Shown here: positions 41,274-52,967 of the stretch, piece by piece
How positions within the stretch are numbered: the stretch's first letter is position 1
Layout: each line of letters begins with the position of its first letter
Source of the DNA: Quillaja saponaria
Taxonomy: Eukaryota; Streptophyta; Magnoliopsida; Fabales; Quillajaceae
DNA: 64,000 nucleotides
Assembly: GCA_029379385.1 (NCBI GenBank)
Contig: CM055617.1
Coordinates: 5,952,001-6,016,000, forward strand
Direction: 5' to 3'
The notes under the pieces: model-generated
Database searches by the model: none
What the model was told of the DNA's origin: nothing
Seen by the model: the letters and a program-made list of their open reading frames with translations, nothing else
Translations under genes and position numbers: made by a program

Positions 41274-42365
41274 ATGGCTTCTTCCACTCCTCCACAATGG
41301 AAGCATGCTCATGTCCCAAAATTTGGAGGTTGGGACAGTGACAACATCACCTACACTGCCTGCTTTGAAAAAGCACACATACAAAAAACGGGGGAGAAGA
41401 TGAACCCAAACCCGAAAGATCCAGAGGGAAATCCAATGGCCTTCTTAATGTCCAAGAAGGGTGATGGCGTTGATGATCATGTCCACGCACATAATAAGTC
41501 TTCCTCTCCCACAAATTCCCAGAATTCAATTGCTTCATCAGAGAAAACCCGCGATGGGGAACGTCGCCGCCAAGCGAGGAAACCTTCAAATCAGAGGAGC
41601 GTTACATCTGAATCTAACAGTGACAAAAGCAATTCTGATTTTTGTCTGTTGCCTCCAAGCCAGGAACACACAGAATCAAATAAAAAGAAGTGCATGACTG
41701 GTGAAGGAGGTATTAGTAGCACTACTAGGAGTAGCTTCTCTCTATCAATACAAGGAGGACAAGCTGTACAGAAAAGGAGTACTAGTCATCCCACTGATGT
41801 CAAAAATGTAAGTTTCACTTATTTATTTTCTTTTTGTTTGTTTTATTGAATGAAATTGTTGATCAAAATACTGGGTTTTTGACTACATAACAGATTGTAG
41901 TATGTTTTTTAGTTGTGGGTTAATGTTTGTGAATCTTGTATGTGTATGTATGGGTGTGACAGCACCATAAATCTCCATCAGTTCCACCCAAATTTGGTGC
42001 TTGGGATGAGGAAGACCCAAAATCTGGGGAAGGATTTACTGTCATTTTTGACAAAGTAAAAAAGGAAAAAGAAGATGCAGCTGCTAGGTTGCCCACACCA
42101 TCACCAAACATTCAGAGTAAACAAGAAAAATCTTCCTTTTTAGGATCCAAGGTGTGTTCTTTGATCATCTCTTATTTGTTCTATGATTATCGGGTGTTGG
42201 CGTGATGAGACTGGGTGTAAAATCTTGAGGGATCGAACCGATTAATTGAATCTATCCCTGATATCATGTTAGAGATTCCGACAAGTATATCACATTCACG
42301 TAAGTTATTGCTTCTAATTACTAATTACTATCTTTATGCAGTTGTTTTGCTGTTTGTCTCCATAA
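41274..42365 (+). CDS. RIN4-like protein with two NOI domains
   Basis: Exons 41274-41807, 41963-42151 and 42342-42365 give 248 aa. The N-terminal NOI motif (HVPKFGGWDSDNITYTACFE, from residue 13) and a second NOI near 184-215 (PKFGAWDEED, FTVIFDKVKKEKED) flank a long Ser/Lys-rich, probably disordered middle. The last exon encodes only LFCCLSP; the Cys pair is a likely palmitoylation site, as in RIN4, which would hold the protein at the plasma membrane. RIN4 is a hub of plant immunity, guarded by RPM1 and RPS2 and targeted by bacterial effectors. The first NOI fits the AvrRpt2 cleavage consensus VPxFGxW; the second reads PPKFGAW and departs from it at the first position. The middle region is longer than in Arabidopsis RIN4 (211 aa), so this could be a RIN4 paralogue rather than the direct orthologue. 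Confidence 0.88.
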
Positions 42366-44649
42366 CAAAGCGAGTGAATATTGGATTGCCGCTTTGGCTG
42401 TAATTTAGAGACACTTGCGGGGACGAGTGGAAGCATTATTTTATTGTTGCCTTTCATTGTTTCTTCAACTCCAAATTTATGTTTTAAATGTGGATTATAC
42501 AATCCAAATACTAATTATTTGGAGTTTTAGCTAATTCTTAAGAATACATTTAAATCTTTTCATCTCTTTCAATTTACTGAATATGCCATATTGTTTTTTT
42601 GGGTCTTGGAAAATGAACATGGCATGTGATTTTTATTGTTAATAAAGGAAATTAGGATTTTTTATTATTATTATTATTTTTCTAGTGAAAAGAGGTTAAT
42701 TTGTGCAATAGAAGAAATGACCTATTGCATCTTACCTTCTAAAACTACACCTTATGCATCTTGGCTTTATTTATTTTAGGGTCAATCGTTGAAATATCAC
42801 TCAAAGCCAAGAGCTTGAGTAGTCGAACAACACCTCTGTCCATGTCTATCTAAGAGGTCAAAGAATCTACTCTCTTAGAAGGCCTTCATGGGTTTATTTC
42901 TCATTCCCCCTCCCAGAAAAAAAAAAGAAAAAAGAAAGTATCACTCAAATTGTATTGTCCTCCCACTTTTATAAATTTAAGCACTTTACTACTCTATAGT
43001 TGAAAATTTATAAAATGTAAAATTCATTAAAATTAATGGTTAATTTTAACATTAATTTAGATGGACTGGGCTTTTCAGGTTTGCATAAGTGTTCAGATTT
43101 ATATAAGTAGAACATTGCCAATTGGGTGGTAATTAGAATAAATAAATAAAATAAAATAAATTAGGGGTGACAATATTTCAGTAATAATTGAAAACTAACC
43201 CAAATCAAAAAATTTTAAGTAGCAATTCGGTTATTTAAAAATAATAATTTTTTTTATGTTTTTAATTAACCAAAATAGAAATTATTGGTTCAATTTTGAC
43301 CATTTCTTGATTTTAACCGAAAATTTATCTATATTTTAAAAAATAAATTAATATTAATTCAAGCCTTTTGTGGGTCACAATAATATATTTCTGCTTTTGA
43401 AGAACAAAAAAATAATATTTAATCCTTATTTTGTAGGTCAAATAATAAATAAAAAAACATATTTTTAAAACAAATATGTTTAATTTAGGCCCAATAACTA
43501 GGCCTAATATTTAACCCAAATTAAATAAATTAACTAAAACTAAATAGACTAAAATCTATTTAACCAGTTCGGTTCAGTAATTTCACTAAAAATTGAATTA
43601 ATCAAAATTGAATTTCAACCAAACCATTTATCTTTAAAAATCTAATTGAACCAAACCCTCCCTTACAATTAATCATTTTCAATAAACCTAAAACGTGTAA
43701 TGTGCATATGTTACTTGAGACTTAATATATTATTATTTTATTAATAATTAAAATTTAAATGTGTGAATCGGGTCTATCTTGAGACAAGGGACTCACATTA
43801 TTTTTTGGGTTCGAACAAGATTATCTTATCTAAGCAAATTGATCCACGAATCAAAAGGCTCAAGTTCCCACCCAATCTTAAATGCAAAGCTTGATCCATC
43901 AAAGCCGTAAATTTAATCCAGTGTCATTGAATCGAATCGGATATCCAATATGATTTGATTCATTGACAACTCTAAACAAGACTCATTGCATTTATGAGCT
44001 ACACAATATAAAACATTTTCCTCTTTTCATAAATCTTGACAAATTTCAATCTAAGTGTTTGTATTACAATACCAAAAAAATTTGTCAATTAAATCAACTT
44101 ACCTTTCGAACGTTTTTATTCAATAGTGTAATTGAAAACTGGCATCATTATCATAATTGATATGATAAAGTGCGAGAAATTAATGGATTTGCCTTCTAAG
44201 CTTGCACAATGATCTTTATTGCCGTTTAAATGTGGGCCACGATAGTACATTCAAAGCCAATCTTGTTCAACATGGGGACCCACAGGTCCCACGCAGAGCT
44301 AAGGAGGTCCTAATCTCAAATTCCATTCTTATCAAAAAAAAGTTCTTAAATTCAAAAGTTCAAAAGTTTTGAAGGACATGATCCAGTGCGGAACCATTCA
44401 CCTAGTCATCCTGTGGGCACTAATTACATACGCACGACCATCTAGTGCGACGTCGTATAAACCAAATTAAATTAATCGAACGTCTGACGTGTTCCCTGTA
44501 CATAGTAAGATATTGTCGTGGCAAAAACAAATTTCCTCGAACCGCCAAAACCGTTCTTAAATACATTTCTGCTCTTCCTACTTTTTCAGCATTCCTACTT
44601 CTCAGAAAAGCCTGCTTCTCAGAAAAGCTTGCTTAGTTGAGAATCGAAA
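42366..44649. other. AT-rich intergenic region
   Basis: No gene is supported. About 43162-43976 is bounded by TAGGGGTGACAAT on the left and ATTGACAACTCTA on the right, which are roughly inverted and reminiscent of non-autonomous hAT-like elements; the interior is rich in 'GGTTCGGTT'-type motifs. The EHD promoter and leader lie at the right end. Confidence 0.5.
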
Positions 44650-47600
44650 ATGGAGACAGGATTGGGTCGGGTTGGTTCGTGTTCGAAAGAGGACCAGAAG
44701 ATCTACCAGGAATGGTTCAACTTCACCGATTCAGGTTTATTTCCGCTAAACCATATCTAAAGCTAAATTTGTAACTTCCTATTTCATCTATTTGATACAT
44801 AAATTACTTGATCGTAGATGGAGATGGACGTATTACTGGTAATGATGCCACAAAGTTCTTCTCCATGTCAAGGTTATCTCGGCCTGAACTCAAGCAGGTA
44901 TTTGCTTATGCTTTTTCTTTTTTTTTCTTTTTTTTTTCAGGTACTAATTAAAATTTAAGATTTTGAGATGTATTATTATGAAAATAGTTAATTGTTGAAG
45001 TCTGTTTTTGGGCATTTTCTTCAGATTGGTTTGTGGTTTTATGCTTAATTTGTTTTGGCTGACCATGTTCTCTGCAAATTGATTCTTTTCTTTGTATTTA
45101 GAGGTAACAATTATATTCTGGGAATTTTTTTTTTTTACTGTTCCCTCTGTTTGTGTGCTTTCTCTTATAGCTTTTCCTATATTGATAACATGTATTAAGC
45201 ATACCAATTTGATGTAGTTTGTTACATTGCTTATGCAATTTTATGTTCCTAATGGAATTTTAATTGATGGGAGTTCTTTTATTTATTTTTGCTTCCAAGA
45301 TCTGGGCAATTGCAGATTCCAAGCGACAAGGATTCTTAGGATTTGCAGAGTTTATCACTGCTATGCAGGTTGGAGTTGAGATAGTATTACAGAGGTGATA
45401 ATTATTGTATGAGACTTGAGAGTCTAACTTTTATTGTCTTGTACAATGTCAGCTGGTTTCCTTGGCACAAGCAGGACATGAATTAACATCAGATATGCTT
45501 AAAACTGAAAGTAAGTGAAAAATGTGTTTTAATGATTGTTTATTTCCTGAAGTGGTTGTAAACATATAATGGCATGTGCCTACTTATGGAATAGATTAAT
45601 TTGAGCTTGCTTTAATATATGTATAATTAGTTTATCAGGTTCTCTTTTTGTTTTTAAATAGAAAAGGCATGCATTGGACTCCTGTATTCTGGAACATAAT
45701 ATCACGTTATATCTATCAGACTAAATCTTGAGAAGTGAGCTACCAATACCTCTGAATGTGTTGATTGATTTAGACATGATGTTGAGTTAGTTTTGTAAGT
45801 ATTGGGTATAACGAACAAATTTGTATTTAAAGACAATTCAGTGATGTCTTTTCTCAAGCACCCAACTAATAGATTCAAGGATATAACATAACATGGTGAC
45901 TTAAAAGAGCTGCTGCCATTGATAGTTCAACAATATGTTAGTCTGGTAATGAAAATTTTGCTTTTCATGTGTACATGTCAAGCTCATTAGCGTCAAGGAG
46001 ATCAGATTTGTTTTGATCATTTTGGATTACATTATCAGCATTGTCTGTCTTATATGCTTTATTTTCACCTAACTCAATTCATTTACTTCTTTTTTCTAAC
46101 CATTATTTATTACAGTTAACGATGAGAATATTAAACCCCCGCTGATGGAAGGCCTGGATACCTTGGTAGCTGTAAGCAGTTCTTATTGTTTTGCCCTGCA
46201 CTTGATTAATTAAATCATAATTTCTATTTATTTCTTGTTCTCTTTCTCCAGAAGACAAAAAGTTTAACAATAAATGGCCAGCCTGAAGCAAATGGTTAGA
46301 AACATGTCTATTTTTTATCTTACAAGTGGACACTGTTCAATTGTTTAAGACTGAATGAGTTTACTGATAATAACTTAGGAGCTGCACATTCTCAACCATT
46401 ACCATCAACTCAACGCTTCATTTCAAAATCTTCAAAAAAAGTAAGTTCCATTTTCTATTGTTTTGTTGAGAGATTATTATTGTATATAATAAATCTAAAA
46501 TAGTCCTTCTTTGTTTTGTAACTATGTTATCTCTGCAAACCCCTCACACGCAGTGTTTGAAGATTTATCAATATATAGTCAATCAAGTATTATCAAGCTC
46601 AAATCTTCAAACTTTTTACGTGTTTTGTTAATGGATTTACTTTAATTTGGTTGTTGGAATTACCTCTTCATGTATTCAAGAGGTCTCTGAAAATCTAACT
46701 TATTTCTCTCTTTCCCATTTCCATGAGTGATCGAAATGAGCTATGTCAAATAACTGATATATGAACCTAAATTAGGTTAGATGGTCTATTATATTATCAA
46801 GTGGATGTGATAGTATTTTATCTTTTAGTGGTAAAGACCCTTCTTTATTAGTAGGATATGTCTCTCAATAAGTAGTACCGTTACCTTTTTCTTCTATTTC
46901 TGCATTCTATTTTGTCCCCGTATTTGTTTAGTCTTTCATCTATTGGTTGTGTTCAGCTGCCTCTTGATGCTGTTACATCAATAATTGATGGCTTGAAGAG
47001 ATTGTACATAGAGAAGCTAAAGCCATTGGAAGATACATATCGCTTTAATGATTTTGTCAGTCCCTTTTTGGTGAGTTGACTCTGCTTGCAACCCCATACT
47101 TTAACGTATTTTAGAGATTAAATTTGGTTGGACTTCTTGTTTTTTCGTTCAACTCATTGGCTATAAATAGTGAAAGGGGATATATTATGCTTTAGTTTAG
47201 CATGATGTTTGATCCACACACTTAAGCTAGTAGTTAATTTGAGGAAATTTTTCCTTTGCAGACTGACAGTGATTTTGATGCTAAACCCATGGTCATGCTT
47301 CTTGGTCAATATTCGACTGGGAAAACAACATTTATAAAACATTTGTTAGGATGTAATTACCCAGGTTGGCTAAATTAAAACATCTACATTCCTTTAACTT
47401 CTTTCATTATCTTACAATCAAGGTTAAATTGGTGATCCTTTGACCATTCACCTCTTCTCTTTGAACAGGAGCTCATATTGGACCCGAGCCTACAACTGAT
47501 AGATTTATCGTTGTCATGGTAATTAAATTCATCTTCATTTTTTGTTATATTACTTTGGAAATCAATCGACTGTTGAATAAGAACTATGAGATTTGGGAGT

Positions 47601-49453
47601 AAGCCTTAGAGTGTATTCGCTCATTTGCATTTTGCATTGTATTTGTATAGTTACCATTTAAACAGCTTACCATTTAAATTCTCAGTGGAGGAACTCCTTC
47701 CTCTTTGAACATACATAATGAGGCTTTATGTCCCATGCCTTTAAAGGTATTCCCCCACCAAGCTCTATAATGCAAAACTTAGTCCAATCTCAAGTCATTT
47801 GGAAGCTACTTAGTTGATTAGTTGTTGAATATGAGTTAACAGAGTTTTCCTCTTTTTTTGTTGTTGTTAATTCTAAGCATTGGCGTTAGCTTTTGTGTTT
47901 TATTTACGTTCACACTAATTCCTGGAACTCACTGCAATCTTTTGTGTAGTCTGGACCCGATGAGAGAAGTATTCCTGGGAATACAATAGCAGTCCATGCA
48001 GACATGCCGTTCAGTGGTTTAACAACTTTTGGAGGAGCATTCCTATCCAAGTTTGAATGTTCTCAAATGCCACATCCAGTGAGTTATTTATTTTCACTTT
48101 TTCAATTCAACTATTTATAATTGTGTAACTGATTTTATGCTTTCCCAAACATGGTTTCAGCTGCTAGATCAAATTACATTTGTGGACACTCCGGGTGTCT
48201 TATCTGGAGAGAAGCAACGAACTCAACGTAGTTATGATTTCACTGGTGTTATATCTTGGTTTGCATGCAAAATGTGATCTCATTCTTCTCCTATTCGATC
48301 CTCATAAACTTGATATCAGCGATGAATTTAAGCGAGTCATTGCATTCTCTACGTGGCCATGATGACAAGATACGTGTAGTTTTGAATAAAGCAGATAAAG
48401 TGGATACCCAACAAGTAAGATGCATAGCCCGTCCATTACTTTTTACCATTGTTGCATGTTTCTGATGTGTACAATAAATCATGCTTGCGTGCTTGATGTT
48501 ATATTCAGCTGATGAGAGTTTATGGAGCATTAATGTGGTCACTTGGGAAAGTTCTGAATACTCCAGAGGTTGCTCGTGTTTATATTGGGTAGGTTCAATA
48601 TGTTTCATAGTTGTGGAATGAGTTCTGCCAACCTGTTAAAATTATTATTTTTTATTGTAGTAACCTTCTGAACATGATTATAACTTGATTAGCAGATTTT
48701 GTTCCTTCATATTAATTTGTTGATTGTATGGGCATTCATTTTATGTCAAGTGGAATGGGTTCAATGTCATAAGGTTGAATCTGTATCCAATTTTTTAGAA
48801 TTTCAATTGATGTTTGCTGTTACTCTTTGGTTCGCAGCTCCTTCAGTGAGAAGCCTTTAGATGAAGCTGCAGCTGGCCCAATAGGTAAAGATCTTTTTGT
48901 GAAGGAACAAGATGATCTCCTTGCAGACTTGATTGATATTCCGAAAAAGGCTTGCGACCGTCGGGTAAGCTCATGATTTTCACATATTACGTAATGGTTC
49001 AAATGTATGACTAGTTTGGAATCCAATAGAATCTTAATGTTGCAGATCAATGAATTTGTAAAACGTGCTAGAGCTGCTAAAATCCATGCTTATATAATTA
49101 GCCATCTTAAGAAGGAGATGCCTGCGGTGATGGGCAAAGCTAAAGCTCAACAGAGGCTTACTGATAATCTTGAAGATGAATTTGGAAAGGTCTCTCCTCC
49201 TACCCCTTTCTCCCCCATCATCTTCCCAAATATTTGTTTACTTATTATAGTAGGTTTTGTGAAATAGGTCCAAAGGGAATTTCATCTACCAGCAGGTGAT
49301 TTCCCCAGTGTGGAGCACTTCAGACAAGTCTTGAATGGTTACAACATTGATAAATTTGAGAAACTTAAGCCGAAAATGATTCAAGCTGTAGATGACATGC
49401 TTGGCTATGAGATTCCAGAGCTCTTGAAGAAATTCAGAAACCCATACGACTAG
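44650..49453 (+). CDS. EHD2: EHD-family dynamin-like GTPase (two frame breaks in exon 12)
   Basis: Sixteen exons were joined: 44650-44734, 44818-44897, 45300-45368, 45453-45510, 46116-46171, 46252-46294, 46379-46440, 46957-47070, 47262-47364, 47469-47518, 47950-48078, 48161-48414, 48509-48588, 48838-48964, 49046-49189 and 49268-49453. The repaired product is 545 aa, the length I recall for Arabidopsis EHD1. An N-terminal EH domain with a DGDGRI EF-hand loop precedes a G domain with GQYSTGKT (204-211), DTPG (292-295) and NKAD (~358-361), then a helical C-terminal part. EHD proteins bind and tubulate membranes and act in endocytosis and recycling. Exon 12 is two bases too long: one extra T near 48266 gives a TGA at 48275-48277, and another near 48345-48346 shifts the frame again. 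Removing both yields an unbroken conserved sequence. The adjoining IBR1 gene favours EHD2 over EHD1. Confidence 0.9.
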
Positions 49454-50455
49454 GATTTTTGCTACCAAATGTATTGTAAAATGCTATAATTTTGCAGCTA
49501 CTATCGTAGTAGTTGGTTGCCTTACTCTACAGTCTACTCTTGGTTTTTTAAAATGTGTTGGTTTGTTGGTATTACGTATAATTATTGACAAATGAAAGTT
49601 TTATTAATATTAAGGAAAATTGGTAAAAAATATATAAATAAATAACTTATAAAATAATTACACTTAATTGATATTAAAATTAAAAAAATAGTTTATTTGA
49701 GTAAAGTAGTAATTAAAGATAATTATATAATTATCATTTCAATTTTTTAATTTTATTTAAAATAAAAAATATAAATTAATGTGTGAGTGAAAGTGACATG
49801 TGTTTTTATTAAGAGATAAAAGAGGAAATAATTATGATTAAGACTTGAGTGGCTGGGATAATGGGTTTAAAAAAATTAATTATATCATTTTAAAATTAAA
49901 TAATTATACTATTTTGTTTTTATAAAAAGGAAATAAACACAAAAATATTAAGCTAATTAGTATATGTCACAAAAATTATGACTATTACGGTTAAACGAAA
50001 AAAATCTTAAATATCATATATTAACAAATATTATATAAGAAAAATTAATTAGAAATTCATATTTTAATTTTTAGTTTTTACAAATATTATATTTAAAAAA
50101 ATATGTATATATGATAATGCATGACAAGCTTCACATGTGATGTTAATTTTGTCCACTTAGTTTTCTTAGCTTTTCAATAATGCTTTTTTCTTAGCTTTTC
50201 AAATTCAACAGTTCAGTCAAGCAATTCATGAGTACGCATGTTAAATATGCAAACTCCAACTGACTCAGTTCGCATGTTGAATTTACATTATTTGAGAGTA
50301 TTAATTTTAAAAATATTATTTATTTTTTTCCTATATTTATGGAGAGTCATGGCATACATGATAATAAAAAAGACTGGCTCCATCAAAATTTTACAAAAAT
50401 AAATATAATTACTAAGACAAACCTGTTTGGTCTCTCAGAAAAAATTGTGTAAAAA
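49454..50455. other. Intergenic spacer
   Basis: It contains the 3' end of the EHD gene and the upstream region of the SDR gene. It is AT-rich and I see no gene or clear regulatory element in it. Confidence 0.65.
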
Positions 50456-51921
50456 ATGGCGAAGACCAAAATCGGGAAGAGATTTCATGGTAAGGTAGCA
50501 ATTGTGACTGCTTCAACTCTGGGAATCGGCTTCAGCATAGCCGAGCGGCTCGGTTTGGAAGGTGCCTCTGTTGTCATCTCATCACGCAGGCAGGTTAGTG
50601 AATGCTTTTAATATTTTTATTCTTGATGAATTTTTTAATTTTTATACATATATTAGCAACCGAAAGTAATATTTTCTTATATTTTGTTGGAGTTTTTCTA
50701 AGTGGGAAATTCTTATTGCTGTTTGAATTATTTTAGAAAAATGTTGATATGGCAGTAGAAAAACTCAAAATTCAAGGCATTGAGGCATTGGGAGTTGTTT
50801 GCCATGTGTCAAATGCAGAACAAAGGAAAAATCTTTTTGACAGAACCGTCCAGGTGAGATTTCTAGTCCATGCTCAATTTATATTGCACATTACCCAGAA
50901 AGGGAAGCTTATCAATGAGAATTTTAAGAGTTTTGGGTTTAATGTTCTTTGAGAAATTAACTTGTTGAATGTAATACTCAAATTGATTTCTGAGTGGGTT
51001 GATTTCTTTGAGCTGTGATGGCACTGGTTCATAGCTTTCTTTTAATAAATCAGTTCTTATAAGTACTTAAATTTGTGATTTTGGGGTATAACTGAAACTG
51101 TTTGTTTGTTGCAGAAGTATGGAAAGATAGATGTTGTTGTGTCCAATGCTGCTGTAAGTCCATCTTTTGGATCCATATTACAAACCCAAGAGTCTGCCAT
51201 TGACAAGCTTTGGGAAGTAAATGTCAAAGCTGCTATACTTCTTCTCAAGGTAAGAAACTAAGATAGTGTGTATTTTGGCAGATTCCCCTCTGTCGTCTCC
51301 TTCTGCATATATTAAGTTCTGGAGTATGGTTTACACTTTGCAGGATGCAGCTCCTCACTTGCAGAAAGGTTCTGCTGTTGTTCTCATTTCCTCTGTTTCT
51401 GCTTACCAATCACCATCTTCCTGGGCAATGTATGGAGTGTCGAAAACTGCCCTACTTGGGCTTACGAAAGTAAGTTCTTGGCTTGTATTCCCTCGTTTTT
51501 CTTAGCATTCATTCCTTCAGAAATTTCACAAACTATGCATCTTCATAAGTGTTTATTCATTTTGGTCTTTTGTTTAGGCTCTGGCTGCTGAGATGGCACC
51601 AGATACTCGTGTAAACTGTGTTGCTCCTGGTTTAGTGCCAACTCGCTTTGTCGAATATGTCACAAAAGATCATGCTGTTGTGAGTGTATTTTGACCTGTA
51701 AGATTTACCTTGACAGACCTAAACTCTCAATTGGCCTTTGCAACTGAAATATTTTCTCCATGTTATTGCAGAGGGAAGAGAATGAAGAGAAGACTTTACT
51801 CAAAAGGCTTGGTACCACTGAAGACATGGCTGCTGCAACAGCATTTCTGGCATCTGATGATGCTTCCTATATAACAGGAGAAACTCTTGTGGTTGCTGGT
51901 GGAATGCCTTCCAGACTATAG
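50456..51921 (+). CDS. IBR1: Peroxisomal short-chain dehydrogenase, IBR1/SDRa type
   Basis: Six exons (50456-50593, 50737-50853, 51115-51249, 51344-51469, 51578-51679, 51772-51921) join in phase to 255 aa, matching the IBR1 family. The classical SDR features are present: a nucleotide-binding [12 protein letters not shown] (95-98), catalytic S147 and YGVSK (Y160, K164), and APGLVPTRF. The C-terminus is SRL, a strong PTS1 peroxisome signal. In Arabidopsis IBR1 (SDRa, AT4G05530) acts in the peroxisomal beta-oxidation-like conversion of indole-3-butyric acid to the auxin IAA, probably at the hydroxyacyl-CoA dehydrogenase step. The glycine motif has Ala in place of the second residue (TASxxGIG), which I believe is normal in this subfamily. 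It lies about 1 kb downstream of EHD in the same orientation, as in Arabidopsis. Frames are intact throughout. Confidence 0.93.
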
Positions 51922-52967
51922 CTTCCCTCATGAAAGATTATGCTTTGATACTCTTTTAGCAATGGAGGTAGGAAATAACAAAGAGTTAATTTTCTTCTGC
52001 TTTGTAAAACTTATTTTCTTCCTCTTTTTACTCCTGGTTGCCTTAATCGTTATTTAGCCAAGCTACAAAATTAGCAGCAGTTGTCGTCTGCTTTGTAAAT
52101 AATGTCCAGGGGTTTCAAGGACTTTGTAAAGCAACCTAATGCTGTGATTGTTTTCATGGTCCGACACCACGCCCCTATATGTAGGCAAACAATAAAATGT
52201 CCAGGTAGAGTAGCAAGTGCCAACATTAATTATTGATGCTTTTGCTTGTTTAAGGTCTAAGATATTCAGATTTTGTTTTTAATTGTATTAATTGTCTTGT
52301 AGTGTGAACACTAGTTTATGGACATATCTGATCAACTAATCTATTTATTTATAGGCATGTCATTCACACTTCAATTAAAAATAAATTATGTAATATATTT
52401 GAAGTGAAACGTCATTTATTTTATTTTTGACCATAAAACGTCATTCTTTTACAGCAGAAAAGAACCTATTTATACAGCAGGACAGGATCAAGAGCCTTAA
52501 ATTTATACAACTTATAAGCGTTCACTGGTACTCGGACAACACACATTATCAACTGAAGAATATGAACGAAGGAAGACCAGATAATACATTTGCTGCAATT
52601 CTAAACCCAGGCTAGAATCAAGTATAACTGAACAAAGCGACCAACTTTTAACCCCTTTGGGCTTCTATACTTATGTACACAATATCAAGGGGAAACCTAA
52701 TGTGTGTCATCTGGATAACATTTTAGGCTTCTTGTAAGGGAATCCTTTGCTTTGATGGATTTCCATTAGCACCCTTACATCATATTAACCATCACTGCAG
52801 TTATCACTTATTACGAGATCTTCACTATCTGTTCTGCATCTTCTTCTATGCCAATTTACACAAACTCCGGGAAGGAAAAAGCTGAGTGATCATGTGGGGT
52901 ATTTTCCTTCATTGAGTTCTGCCATTGAATGTCCTGAAACTGATTACCATACATATTTCAAAAGTTT
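51922..52967. other. Intergenic region between convergent genes
   Basis: It should hold the 3' untranslated regions of the IBR1-like gene (left) and the minus-strand SHOU4-like gene (right). No further gene is supported. Confidence 0.65.
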
